This document shows positions 9,716-23,150 of a stretch of 64,000 bases of DNA, one piece after another; the stretch's first letter is position 1, and every line of letters begins with the position of its first letter. The position numbers and the translations under genes are program-made. The notes under the pieces are model-generated. The model was not told where the DNA came from. It saw nothing but the letters and a program-made list of their open reading frames with translations, and did no database searches. Source of the DNA: Persicaria tinctoria (lineage: Eukaryota; Streptophyta; Magnoliopsida; Caryophyllales; Polygonaceae); NCBI GenBank assembly GCA_037127255.1, contig JBANSL010000009.1, positions 24,206,475 to 24,270,474 on the forward strand. Direction: 5' to 3'.

Positions 9716-11485
9716 CTCAATTTCAGCATTTCATTACAGTTAAACATCATAATTTGTCATGAAAAATGGTAAGAATAGTAGTTTCAAAAGTAATGAAGAA
9801 ATCATTAATGAAATTGAAAATAGGGATAATTAGGTTTATATACCATTTTCAATTGTTTTATGGGTAATTATACCCATGTAAGTTTTGTTTTGGTAATTGT
9901 ACCTTTTTGGTTTTTGATGACTGATTTGCCCCTAGAGATAACTTTCTTAAATAATAACTGACTCCTCCTTTACTAATAAAATGCTCTCCTTGTGAATTAC
10001 CGATGACTAGTTCCTAGTTATTTGAGATTATTATTAATACTAAAATGCTCTCCGTAATACTATACCGGGTGAAATTTAATCGGGCAATTAATCGATTAGT
10101 CATAATCGATCGAGGTAGTATGTATATATATAGCCGTAATCGAGATTGTAGTATGGTTGATATATAACGATCTTGCCGGCCGGCCATTGATTACATGTGT
10201 ATATTGATCTTGTCGGCCATTTATTACAATCCTCTTTCCCACACTTATTTTGTGTATTTGAAACCTATTATTGTAACCATAAAAACCCTAACAATGAGAT
10301 TTGTTAAGATACAAACTAGATACAATTAATTAATTACAAGAATCGAATTAGCTACACACTACGACAAATTAGTTACATCTTGTGACAACACAGATTACAA
10401 TTACAGGTACAATTACTTGGTTTTGGTTACAACAAAGGTAGGTTACAATTATAGGTACAATTACTTGGTTACAACAAAGGTAGGTTACAATTATAGGTAC
10501 AATTACTTGGTTACAACAAAGGTAGGTTACAACACAAAGGTAGGTTACAATATGTTACAACAAAGGTGGGTTACAATAAAAGTTGAAACCTTACTATTTG
10601 ATCAAAAAAAAAAATTGAAATCGTATTGTGTGTACAATAGGTTACAATAGTGTTAAAAGGTAGGTTACAATAGTTACCGAATTGCATAACTTCAAGTTAC
10701 AACAAAGGTAGGACGATGAAAAAAACAACGTGATTAGTACTCCTGCTCACACATAAGATACGACGTGATTAGTACTCCTGCTCAAATTTAAAGGCAAATT
10801 GATGCCTTACTATGTGACCAAAATAATTGAAACGTACCGCATAGTACAAGAATTACCTTCAATCATAGACAATTCACAAGATTATTAATTGAACAATTGA
10901 TGGATGAAGTAGAATTTTCTTTTTTCAAAGCGTGAAACTGATGGGAGAAGTAGACTCTTCTTTTTTCAAAGCGTAAAACTGATGGGAGGAGTAGCGTCTC
11001 ATTTGTCAAAACCTAAACAAATCTTATCTATATCTATTTATTTTTTTAATTCTAAAAATAAAAAATACTACTTTAAGGGGATTTAGGTAAAAGGCACCAC
11101 AAAAAGGTATAGTTAATAAAAAGAAAAACTAAATGGTATAATTAGCCAAACAAAAAGTGAAAAAGGTATACTCCCTCAAATATTCACTTGATAATATACC
11201 GAGAGCTTGTTTCGCACAACATTTCAAAGCAGCGTGGGAAAGCTTTTTGTGAATTTCAAGAAAACAGTTTTACAAAATGCTATTGAGTTTGCTATGCCAA
11301 TAAAAATTCGGTTTAACACAAACCGAACCCAAATCTAACACAAACCAAAACAAAAGCCTACAAATGGAAATTCTCGGGCCGAAAGTCGAAAAAAAAAACT
11401 TCGATTATGTTCGGTTTGTGTTGGTTCGACCCAAAATAGAGAATGCCTTAACTTTTATTTACTTGTTTATTTTTAAAAAATAGAC
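9716..11485. other. Gene-free repeat-rich DNA, possible decayed DNA transposon
   Basis: Similar A+T-rich segments sit inverted near both ends: around 9836-9940 (taattatacc, gtaattgtacctttttgg) and around 11090-11175 (read on the minus strand: ctaattataccatttag, ctatacctttttgtgg). This suggests long imperfect terminal inverted repeats of a MULE-like or other DNA element. It encloses the minisatellite at 10394-10570. CCGAA-rich hAT-like DNA recurs at 11300-11450. No coding region is supported. Confidence 0.35.
10394..10570. repeat. Minisatellite, about 42-bp unit
   Basis: Roughly three tandem copies of a unit containing ggtacaattacttggttaca and acaaaggtaggttacaatta, followed by shortened half units (acaaaggtaggttacaa). 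Copies are nearly identical, so the expansion is recent. It is not a CRISPR array: there are no unique spacers. Confidence 0.85.
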
Positions 11486-12778
11486 TTAACATTGATAACC
11501 AAGACATAACCCTCCGTCCAAAGCGACTGTATGAGCATTATGATCTTTGATAACAAAACCAAACGAGGCATTTCCACATACCAGTTTTGAACCATCAAAG
11601 TTTAGTTTGTACGAATTCGAAGGAGGTTTATCCCATTTGGAATTTTTTCGACGAAGTTTCCCTGTAGGGCAAATATATCGATTAGAACTTGTAAGTTGTT
11701 TATCTGACTGATCTTCCCAGTCATCCAGAAGGATGTTAAATTTAGAAGCCTGAGCCCAGGACTGCTTAACTTCAAGTAATAAAGCTTTGGTACTGGTCAT
11801 TTAGGTTTGTTTGTGGGCGAGAAAACTAACTGATTTCGTTGAACTCATAAGGCCCACCATCCAAGAGCCACATCTAACATGGTACGAAGCCCAACAAGGG
11901 CACATATACTATCCAAAGCGTAATCATTTCAATGAGTATCAAAACTACAAGTAGTAAGGGATAGAAATATTAAGGATGGCTAGAACTTGTTTGGTCACAG
12001 TACAAGTAAGTAATATATGATTTGTCGATTCGTGTGAACAGTCACAAAACATAGTACACCCCATATGCACTGAAATATGAGAGCGCTGCAGTCTTTCTTT
12101 AGACGGTAGGCTGTCGCTAGCAATCTTCCAAATGAAGTGCTTTACCTTCGGTGGAACATTTAGTTTCCAAATCCATGGACAATATATGGAAATCGGTAAG
12201 TACTGCTCCGTTAGGCACAATCGATGTAGCCGTTCTAGTAGTAAACCAGACCAAAAGTTGGTAGTAATCTTTTAAAAAACATCACCGACAGACCAACAAA
12301 ATCTTTTAAAAAACATAGGCCGAATAGGCATGAGCTTGGACCAGTGCCTAGAGATTCCCCCTTTTTGTTGAAAGGAAAAGAGATCATTAGATTTCAGATA
12401 TTTCTTAGTAATAACCCTTACCCAAATGTTGGATGGTTCCGCAATGATTTTCTATAGTAATTTCATTTGCAAGGCACTATTCATAGTTTCAGCCTTATAC
12501 ATGCCGAGACCACTAGCCAAAACATCAGTACAAATATTATCCCAACTAATGAGAGATGTGGAAGTAGTAGGTTTATTCCAATAGAACTGTCTATAAAATT
12601 TACCCAGTTCAGAAAGAATGGAAGAAGGTAACATAAAAAATTGCATTAGAAAAGACGGTTGAGTACTAAGATGATTTGGTTTAATAAGAACTTTGCGGCC
12701 TTCATCCGATAAGGAGGATGCTTTTCATTTTGTCAGTTGCGATTTAGTTTTCAACACTATCTGAGCAAAAGTATTTCT

Positions 12779-13688
12779 TAGGGGTGGGCGCGGGACGGGA
12801 TGGGACAGAGGTTGTCCCACGTCCCGTCCCGCGTAATTTTTGCGGGACGGGACCAGAATGGGATTCATTACTTTTTTTTCAATTCCACGAGAGCCTTGTC
12901 ACTCACGGGGACAGGACGAGACCGGGACGGGACAAACCTTGTCCCTCAGATAAAAACATTATAAAAAAATCCAAAATTTCTATATATTTTACGGTTTTCA
13001 AAGCCGAAACATATATAGATTTATAATATTTTACGATTTTCATTATATATATACACACAGTAGTATACACATCATACATATATATAATTATACATATACA
13101 TACACACTGATATAAATTAAATACACTATATATAATATCATGTTAGTTTATACGTACACTATATATATGTGGTATGTGTATACAGTGTGTGCATTAACAC
13201 AAGTTAAGTATACATCACGGAGTATATAAGTTAAGTATATACAATATATACTGTATACACATATCAGTATATCACGTACTCCCTCCGTCCAAAAATACAT
13301 GGACTTTTACTGTTCATGCACGCTTTTTTAGGAGTTAAAAACTATATAAAATATTAATAAAAAAGTTAATATTTTATATAGTTTTTACCTTCTTAAAAAA
13401 GCGTGTGTGAATAGTAAAGACAATGTATTTTTGGACGGAGGTAGTATCACATATATAAATTAAGTATACAATATATATACTGTATTCACACAAACGAGTA
13501 ATATATATACAAATAAAAATAAAAACAAAAATATATGCGGGACGGGACGAGATTTGCGGGATAAGGTCCTCGTCCCGCGTCATGTCCCGCATAATTTTTG
13601 CGGGACGGGATCGGGACGAGATTCACTAATTTTGTTTTTCCAAATCCCACCGGGACCGGGACGGGCCCGAGATTTGTGCCCACCCCTA
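12779..13688. mobile_element. Non-autonomous hAT transposon 1
   Basis: Terminal inverted repeats TAGGGGTGGGC...GCCCACCCCTA are flanked by a perfect 8-bp target duplication, GTATTTCT (12771-12778 and 13689-13696). Subterminal regions are dense in GGGACGGGA / TCCCGTCCC words, shared with the hATs at 20519 and 49411. There is no transposase; the interior is A+T-rich and holds a MITE. It splits the LINE. Confidence 0.93.
13279..13444. mobile_element. Stowaway-type MITE
   Basis: A 166-bp palindromic element with termini CTCCCTCCGTCC and GGACGGAGGTAG, flanked by TA dinucleotides (13277-13278, 13445-13446). The arms pair over nearly their full length (gcttttttagg...cttaaaaaagc), so its RNA would form a hairpin. 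It sits inside hAT 1 and is therefore younger. Confidence 0.88.
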
Positions 13689-14290
13689 GTATTTCTATTT
13701 TCCCGCCCATTAATAATAGGGCAGCCTAAATATTTTTCAATCGAGATAGAGTGGGGAATACCCAATCTAGACGAGATAGTAGATATTACTGTTTGGGTAA
13801 TATTAGGTGAGACTTGAGAATTTCAATTGTGGAAATTGACTTTTTGGCTAGAAATTTGGCAGAATTGATTGATAATAGTCGATACCTTAAGAGCAGTAGA
13901 ATCAATAGCTTTTGCGAAGATGATAATATCATCTGCGAAAGTTAAAAACGGGACTTTAATTCCTTTAGTAGAAAAGCGCATACCTAGGTCTTTGTTAGTC
14001 GCATATTCCTTTTGTAAAGAGCGTGCCAAAATTTTTGCAGTCAAAATGAATAGAAAAGGTGATAGCGGATCACCTTGTCTAAGTTCTTTCTGAGAAAAAA
14101 ATTGGTTAGTAGGACCGTCATTAACCAGTACTGAAAAGGAAACAGAAGATACACACTCTTGAATCCAAGTTACAAACTTTGGGTGAAAGCCGAACTTAGC
14201 AAGGATTTTATAGAGGAAGGACCACTCAATCTGATCGTAAGCCTTCTCCATATCCAGTTTAATAATGTTGTAGGAGGAAATCGAGTTCAA

Positions 14291-15796
14291 TAAATAATAA
14301 TATAAATCAAACCAGATTCGTGCCCACGCAAATAATTACAAGACTTCCTCCCGTTGTAGCAAAAGGTAGTCAGGATCGATCATCGAGGAAGCATGTCAGC
14401 GGATATCAGATAACGGATGATTCACGTACAAAAGTCAACTCAAGGTACTCGACCTTGACTAGGGTGTAGTCGACAAGGGTCTCGTAAAGTCGATCTCGAG
14501 CAAGCAGCGAATCCAAGCAACAGGAGTAGTCGACGTCGACTAGGTCTCCTCACCGTCGAGTAGGTGGTCGAAGTCGAGTGGGTCTGGTCATAGTCGAGTA
14601 CCTGCAGAAGCACAAACGACAGCGTTCTTGCTTGATCGAGTGATTAGTGGTCGACGTCGACTAGGGTACGTTAGTCGAAGTCGAGTAGAACTGTAAAAAT
14701 GTAACGAATCTCGGTTTTGCAGATTTCGAAATAAACAATATAAAAGAAAACTTCCAAGGTCGTGGTTTGCAACAGCGATAACCAAACATGCATAAGGCAA
14801 GATAAAGAGAGATAATCATGCAATCACATCAAAGGATTAAGCTTTCGCCTTTTCCAACAATTAGACAACTCTTTCAAGAAACCCTAATTGTATCTACCAA
14901 TTTTATGTTTATAATCCCAGTTGTTAACCTGAATCTTTATTAATTAGGTAATAAACATATAAAAGTCAATGGATGATCAAAACACAATAAATGGCGAATC
15001 TTTACCTCAAACATGCATGGCTATCGTCAGGCTCACCCCAACCCTAGAAGTAGGTGGATTACTCGCTCTTCATCATAGGAAAACTCATCAATAATAAAAG
15101 AAAACTAAATTGCATTAATAAAATAAAATAAAGCTTACAACCGATCGAAGCCAATTCCGCTCTCGCCAAATACAACTTCTCTCGACTCCAAGCTCTCTCT
15201 CCTAACTCTCCTACTCTTGTTCTCTTTGAATTGGAATGAATGAAAAACTAGCCCCATGGACTTTATTTATACTTTTATAGGGTTTAATCCTTGCTAGTCA
15301 AGGTAAGCAAGCTCTATCTAATCCTAAAGATATAAATTTGGATAAAAGAAATATTAATCTAAAAAGGAAACAACTAAATCTTCATGTGGTGAATAAATCT
15401 TCTCTTCCATAGATAGATCTTGATAGAATCTTAGTGGAACCGGCCTTGCTTTGTGCCCAAGTAGTCCACACTTCCTCGGATTGACCCAACGGACTCGCAC
15501 CCAAAATCAGCGTAGTTGACGTCGACCAGTTCTAGCCGACGTCGAGTAGGTGTACTCGATCTCGAGTGATCTTCAGCGTCTCGAGTGGCCTTCTTCTCGT
15601 CGAGCTCGGGTAGTCCTCCAGATCTAGTCGACATCGAGTAGGTGTACTCGACGTTGAGTACTCTTCGTGCTCGAGTGGTGTACGTCTTTAGTCCTCGACT
15701 TGGTTTTGCTCTCAACTATAGTCGACGTCGAGTAGGCTTGTCGACGTCGAGTAAGCAATTGAGTCAATTGCTTACTCGTCGAGTATGCTCGGGTAA
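14291..15796. mobile_element. LTR-element fragment rich in TCGAC/GTCGAG words
   Basis: There is no gene. Two zones (14440-14700 and 15515-15785) are packed with GTCGACGTCGAGTAGG-like words in both orientations. Between them lies a stretch with a possible minus-strand promoter (tataaaagtataaataaag, about 15267-15285) and CCCCAACCCTAG. A 19-base string (taatccttgctagtcaagg) occurs at both about 15284 and 15793. Copia B homology stops abruptly at about 15806. This looks like part of a gypsy LTR or leader related to the LARD-A family, which carries similar ACTCGAC words. Borders are not resolved. Confidence 0.45.
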
Positions 15797-15805
15797 TCCT
15801 TGCTA

Positions 15806-18142
15806 GTCAAGGCAGCTTTCATGTGAAGAAGGTGTGGATTGGAAAGAAATTGAGTCAATTGTTGAACAGAGTAAGAAATGTCTAGCCGAGACATAGTAAG
15901 ATCAAGCAATCGACCAATTAATCGTCTATACGATTCAGGATCTGAAAGTAACTCCCCATCATCGAGATTGAGATGAAAACCTCGTTGCATTGGAAATTTT
16001 GAGACTTTACACTCTAGCATTCCCGAATCATTGAGGAGATCCAACACAAACTTTCGTTGGTTATGACAAATCCCAGCAGAAGAAAGAGAGAGTTCCATCC
16101 CTAAGAAGTAGCGAGCAAGACCAAGGTCCTTAATAATGAACGCATGATCTAAACAATGCTTAACCCGAGCAATTTCAGAATCACAATTGCTAGACAAAAT
16201 CATATCATCGACGTATACCAAGGCCACTGTGATGAATTTCCCAGATCGCTTGACAAATAGGGAATAGTCCTGAGATGACTGTGTGAACCCAAGGCCTGTC
16301 AGATGTTTGGTGAGCTCGACATTCCACTGGAGGCTAGCCTGCTTTAACCCATATAAACTTCGTTTGAGCAAACACACCTGACCAGGTGACCCACAATCGT
16401 ACCCAGGAGGTAATGTCATGTACATCTCTTCGTCAAGAAATCCGTGAAGGAAAGCATTATTGACATCGAGTTGGTGAAGAGGCCACCAGAAGGCAGCAGC
16501 AAGAGCAAACAAGGTCCGAACAGTGGCAAACTTAGCAACCGGGGAGAAGGTATGCTTGTAATCCTTCTCCTTTACTTGATTGTAACCCTTCACCACTAAG
16601 CGTGCCTTATATCTTTCAACCTATCTAATGGGTTTGTACTTTACTTTAGAAACCCACTTACACCCTATGGCTCATTTTCCTTCGGGCAATGTAGTAAGAG
16701 CCCAGGTATGATTGGCTTCCAATGCATCTAGTTTCTTTTTCATGGCCTCACCCCACTCTGGTTGCCCTTTTGCTTTCTTAAAAGAGGTTGGTTCTGAGAC
16801 AGAAAGGACTTGGAAAAGAGAATGAACATAGTCTAAAGAGTACTCAGCTAAATCATCCAGACGCAAGACGTGGAAAGCTTGAGAGAAAGAATCATCAGGT
16901 GATGCATTTCGACGAGGCAAGTCGTGACAGACAAAATCTTTGAGCTTGGAAGGTCTGGCAATGATCCGATTAGGACGAGTCTGAAGTGGTACATGAGGAG
17001 ATGATGAAATAGAATCTTCAACACGAGCATTAGACAAGCTCCCTTCAGTATTGGCAACAGGTTCCAGAGTGTGAGGAGGATTATTTGAAGCACTTTGGTG
17101 AGGATGATCGGAGATAATAAGTGAACCTAAATCTGTCGAAAGGAGACTGATAGAAGGAGCAATAGGAACCTCCTTGACCGATTCAGTACCAAAAGTGACG
17201 AATGGAAACTATACATGATTCAAATCAATGCTTGGGCCATGAAGAGGACCGGGCTCCTTGAAGGGAAATACACTCTCACGAAAAATCACATGACGGCTAA
17301 TCAAGCACTTATGATTTTCCAAATCATATAGTTTATGATTTTCCAAATCATATAGTTTCTACCCTTTCCGCCCAAGAGGGTACTCGATGTAGACACACTT
17401 GCGTGCCTTGGCATCCATTTTCCCTCTAAGAGCAGAAGGCACCAATGCGAAACAAAGACAACTTATCACCCTTAGATTGTCAATTGGAGGAGGCTTATGA
17501 AAAAAAAATTTCATAAGGGGTTTTCCATCCCAATATTGAAGATGGTAACAAATTGATAATATGGGTTGCAGACAAGATGCATTTCCCCCAAAACTTGATG
17601 GGAAGACTGGAGTGTAATCGAATAGCCCGAGCTGTTTCCACAAAATGTCTATGCTTGCGTTCAACCCTCCCGTTTTGCTCGGGAACCCCAGGTACTGATC
17701 TGTGATGAGCTATCCCTTTGTTTATAAACAAATCATGAACCCTGTGTTGGACAAACTCGGTGCCATTGTCAGATCGAATTATCTTGACCCTTTTCCCAAA
17801 CTGAGTCTCAACAAACTCAGTAAAGCCACGAATCAGATTGAATACCTGATCCTTGTGACGGAAAAGAAACTCCCAAGTACTTATACTGTGGTCATCTAAC
17901 ACAGTTAGGAAGTATCTAGCCCCACACAAAGATGGTGCCTGGTAGGGGCCCCAGACATCCATGTGAACTAACTCAAACACATCAGCAGCAAGTGACATAC
18001 TTCTGTCAAATTGTAATTTGTGGTGTTTATCCAAAACACAAGCATGACAAATTCACAATCAACAAAATCACATTGAGCATCCTTGCACAAACCCAAGTGC
18101 TTAAGTTTGGATGATGATCCATGACCAAGATGAGCATGAAGT
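15806..18142 (-). pseudogene. copia B integrase and reverse transcriptase
   Basis: Integrase core at 17495-18034: FELVHMDVWGPY, LDDHSISTWEFLF, IIRSDNGTEF and GVPEQNGRVERKHRHF, covering the D,D,E residues. It is followed by RSIYLG-type linker regions at 17359-17664 and 16672-17037 (WGEAMKKKLDALEANHTW). Reverse transcriptase is at 15806-16596 with FSPVAKFATVRTL, LDVNNAFLHGFLDEE, SLYGLKQAS and catalytic YVDDMILSS. Frames are broken by several stops and shifts (around 17340, 17160-17040 and 16620-16680). The RT ends after HLLHMKAA, before RNase H. Confidence 0.9.
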
Positions 18143-18147
18143 AAATC

Positions 18148-19213
18148 TGATACGGGGTTAGCCGTGGGTTGGTCCGATCTTCGACAACAAGCAAGAACTA
18201 AACAAGAAACAAGAACGCAGCAATGTAAGACTCAAGAAACACCAAGAACTCGATCAAGAATTGATCAAGAACTCCAAGAAAGACACGAAACAACAAGAAC
18301 AAAGGGAAAGACACGAAATTTAATGGAAAGAATGGAAAGACACGACCTGATATGGACTGAGTCGATCTATGCAGCGCAAGATAAAGACCCCAGGCCTACT
18401 CAGAGGGTAGGAACCAATACCAATGCCTACACAACCCGCCTCTATAATCCGACACAATCAAGCGGACAACTTGAAGCACCAGAAGGGGGCTTGTGGATAC
18501 TAGATTCACCAAGTCTTGCGAAGTTGATGAACGGCAAAGCAAACCAAGCTAAAACAAACCAATTCGATGATCAACGAGCACAGCTCTAGTTGGATCAACA
18601 AGACACTCCATGTGTTTCACACAATTTGAGAGATCTAAATTCTATTCATCATCTTCTAATTGAATTACAATAGAAGAACTCGGAATATATAGGCCACGCA
18701 GGGCTGTTGGGCCGAGTTAGATGATAAAATAAGATAAAACTAACATCTAATGGAAATAATAAAAATAACCTTAAAGTTTCCTAAAATAACTTAAGTAAAA
18801 GAAATACTAAAAATAGGAAATAAACATAATGTTCAAGACTTAATTAAAATCCCGTCAAAACAGTGACAGCTTGCAAAGATGTGCATTTTCGGCCAATTTC
18901 GAGGTCGAATCTGGAAACACCTTCAACAGCAAAGTTGTAGATCTCTTCGTCCTCGTTCCAACAAGATATGGCACGCCTCAATCCGATAAATATTGAATCC
19001 GTACGACCCATTTTACAGAGACGTCGAAAAGCTGTCAATGTTCTGAACGAGTGTAAAACGCCAAGCTCCCACCTTTGGACCTTCTCCCATGGTGGAGCCT
19101 TCTTCCTCCTCTTGAGGATGACTTCATTCTCACGAGCTCGAATCATAGGTCCATCCCCAAGTATAGATGTGTCCGGAGGTGTCTTGGATGGTGTCTTGGA
19201 TGGTCCTGCATCA
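18148..19213 (-). repeat. 3' LTR of LARD-A copy 1 (1066 bp)
   Basis: Complete LTR, TGATACGG...CTGCATCA. Its first 250 bases contain many caagaac/aagac words. A minus-strand TATA-like CCTATATATTCCGAG lies near 18685-18700. It encodes the last 125 or so residues of the LARD-A frame. Confidence 0.88.
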
Positions 19214-20031
19214 ATCTCCCTTTCTTGAAAAGGATTCGTCCTCGAATCCAAGGTCGCATTTGATTCCGCAAAGGCATCCACACGAGTTCCTGGATCGAAT
19301 ACCACATGTCCATGGAAACCCTTGTCGAGGCTGATTGGTCTAGGGATTGACCACTCCTCGATGGATATTATCTCAGCTTCATCTACAAAATCAAGAAAAG
19401 AAACTTTATGAGTGCATAATTCATATTTTATATCATCATTATGTTCTAACGTAATATGCACTTTAGCTTGGTCAATAATCCCTAAGTTTCCATCCAATGC
19501 TAGCAAGTTTTCATCCTTTTCCAAGGCTGAATTTTCAATTAACTCAATGCTAGCAATAGTAGAAGAATTTTAACCATCAATGACCATATTACTAACTATG
19601 CCTTTTTCTATGCATTTAGTATGACACAACTCTTCACTTTGATTATCATCACAAGGATTAGGTTGAACACTTAAAACCTTACTATCAATCAAAGAATCAT
19701 CACGCTCATATTTAATGCAAACATTATCATCACATGCAATTAAATTAAAACCTTGACCAACATTATTATCAACATGCTCTACATTTTCAGCAATAAAAGA
19801 AGCATCTATGCTAGAAGAAACATGATGTTGAATAGCATTATTAAGGGGAATAGAATGAGATTCTTCCCTTTCCATTGGTGGCATTTCATTTCTAGGTGGA
19901 ACTTTCCAACCTAGTGCCGCCATTCTTTTATTTATCAGTGCCAATTTCTCAGTCACGGCTTCCAACTGTTTGTTTATCTCAGCGTGAGTAATCATGTTGT
20001 TGCCCTGGTTAGACATGGCAAATAAAGACAA
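18844..20031 (-). pseudogene. LARD-A protein frame, one nonsense codon
   Basis: The frame starts MSLFAMSNQGNN (20031) and runs 396 codons, broken once by TAA at about 19572-19574 where copy 2 has sense codons. It crosses the internal/LTR border (19214) in frame and ends in the LTR. Features seen: an N-terminal segment likely to be coiled (LEAVTEKLALINKRMAAL), a long acidic middle, and in the LTR part GPMIRARENEVILKRRKKAPPW. GPMxRAR is a motif I associate with plant gypsy polyproteins. No zinc knuckle, protease or RT. It may be a degenerate gag-like protein; the function is unknown. Confidence 0.7.
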
Positions 20032-20189
20032 ACAAAAAACTATGTAAAAGTTAGAAAAATATAAACAACCTCACAATGTGTTTCGCTCACACTCCCTCTC
20101 TAATTGGTATGTCACGCTTGTTGGGGCAATCCGCTTTGGGCAAATCAACTACCAAGCAAAAACAAGGCAATCAAGGTAGGTAATGAATG

Positions 20190-20470
20190 AAACAACGCAG
20201 GAGAGTACTCAACAAGGGTTGTAGAGCACTCGATGTAAGCAAACAACTCAATTCAAGCAAAACAGATGGGAAATTGCAAGAATTCAACTCAAAGTAAACC
20301 AAAGAGTACTCGACAAAGGGGGGAAGTACTCGACAATAACTATGGCGCACTCGACAGGGGTCTAATGCACTCGACACACACAATAAGATCACTCGGCAAG
20401 GCTGAGATCACTCGACCAAACAAGAGAGAACTCGACAAAACAGAGCTCTACTCGACACAAAGAGAAAAGA
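20190..20470 (-). repeat. Leader array of ACTCGAC words in LARD-A copy 1
   Basis: At least seven ACTCGAC words at roughly 15-30-base spacing, just upstream of the LARD-A start codon on the minus strand (there read GTCGAGT). Related arrays lie at 28880-29080 (copy 2) and 45145-45400 (copy 3), so the array is a fixed part of the element. Confidence 0.8.
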
Positions 20471-20518
20471 AAAGAAATAAAAGAAAAACTTGGAAATTTA
20501 CCTCTTTTGATTGAAAAC

Positions 20519-21772
<1,254 letters not shown>

Positions 21773-22347
21773 TTGAAAACCTTTAAGTTAGGACGTTGTA
21801 GTTGCAGGGTAGGGTTTCAATTTTGTGGAGGTGTATGTGTTTGGGATATAGGGCTGTCGACTAGGGCTGAGAGAAGGGATTCACCAATTGTCCTTGGGAG
21901 CTTTCTTGCACTAGATCAAACAAACTCTATCTTTTTTTTTTTTTTTTGACTTACTTTTGCCCCTAGTGAATTTTATCCTCCTAGGTCCAAATTTTAAAAT
22001 AAATTTCGAAACTGATTTTTTTTTTTTAACTTATGAAACTAATGCAAGAAAGAACTCTAATAATAATATAGGACTCGAAAATTCTGAGAATTGTGGTGAA
22101 AAGATAAAAAGTTCAGCCCTAATGCAAATTTATAGATAGAATGGCTATTTAAGGTAATAGGATCTATCTTATGCCTTAATAGATATTTGATAGATATAAT
22201 GACTTTTATCCACCAAAAATCAGAATTTAAAATAGGCAAGAGATAAAGGAAATAGATAAAAGATAGATAAAAAGTTCCAAAGATAGAACAAAGGATAGAA
22301 AAGATAACAAACTAGGGTTTGCTCTTTGTGTGGAGGACAATTTCGGC

Positions 22348-23145
22348 CAATGCCTACACAACCCGCCTCTACAATCCGACACAATCAAGCGGACAACTTG
22401 AAGCACCAGAAGGGGGCTTGTGGATACTAGATTCACCAAGTCTTGCGAAGTTGATGAACGGCAAAGCAAAGCAAAGCAAGCTAAAACAAACCAATTCGAT
22501 GATCAACGAGCACAGCTCTAGTTGGATCAACAAGACACTCCATGTGTTTCACACAATTTGAGAGATCTAAATTCTATTCATCATCTTCTAATTGAATTAC
22601 AATAGAAGAACTCGGAATATATAGGCCACGCAGGGCTGTTGGGCCGAGTTAGATGATAAAATAAGATAAAACTAACATCTAATGGAAATAATAAAAATAA
22701 CCTTAAAGTTTCCTAAAATAACTTAAGTAAAAGAAATACTAAAAATAGGAAATAAACATAATGTTCAAGACTTAATTAAAATCCCGTCAAAACAGTGACA
22801 GCTTGCAAAGATGTGCATTTTCGGCCAATTTCGAGGTCGAATCTGGAAAAACCTTCAACAGCAAAATTGTAGATCTCTTCGTCCTCGTTCCAACAAGATA
22901 TGGCACGCCTCAATCCGATAAATATTGAATCCGTACGACCCATTTTACAGAGACGTCGAAAAGCTGTCAATGTTCTGAACGAGTGTAAAACGCCAAGCTC
23001 CCACCTTTGGACCTTCTCCCATGGTGGAGCCTTCTTCCTCCTCTTGAGGATGACTTCATTCTCACGAGCTCGAATCATAGGTCCATCCCCAAGTATAGAT
23101 GTGTCCGGAGGTGTCTTGGATGGTGTCTTGGATGGTCCTGCATCA
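22348..23145 (-). repeat. 5' LTR of LARD-A copy 1, truncated
   Basis: It matches 18420-19213 closely. The first 270 or so bases of the LTR are missing on the internal side. The join at GTCGGCCAA/CCAATG suggests deletion at a short shared word. Confidence 0.85.
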
Positions 23146-23150
23146 AAATC

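Larger units (their letters stand above)
11486..14290 (-). mobile_element. L1-like non-LTR retrotransposon, truncated and interrupted
   Basis: On the minus strand, 13823-14290 encodes the middle of a LINE reverse transcriptase: KLDMEKAYDQIEW, RQGDPLSPFLFIL and catalytic FADDIIIF. After a hAT insertion (12779-13688) the element continues with the C-terminal part of ORF2: thumb/connection remnants, a zf-RVT region at 11945-12220 (WKLNVPPKVKHFIWKIASDSLP, with a Cys/His cluster) and an RNase H-like start at 11486-11800 (KLNFDGSK). An appended RNase H domain is typical of some plant L1 elements. The 5' half (ORF1, endonuclease) is missing and the frame has several breaks, so it is dead. No clear poly(A) tail or target duplication was found. 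Confidence 0.85.

Noticed and set aside
10394..10570. Possible CRISPR-like array
   Set aside because: Units are contiguous tandem copies without unique spacers, in a plant nuclear context.
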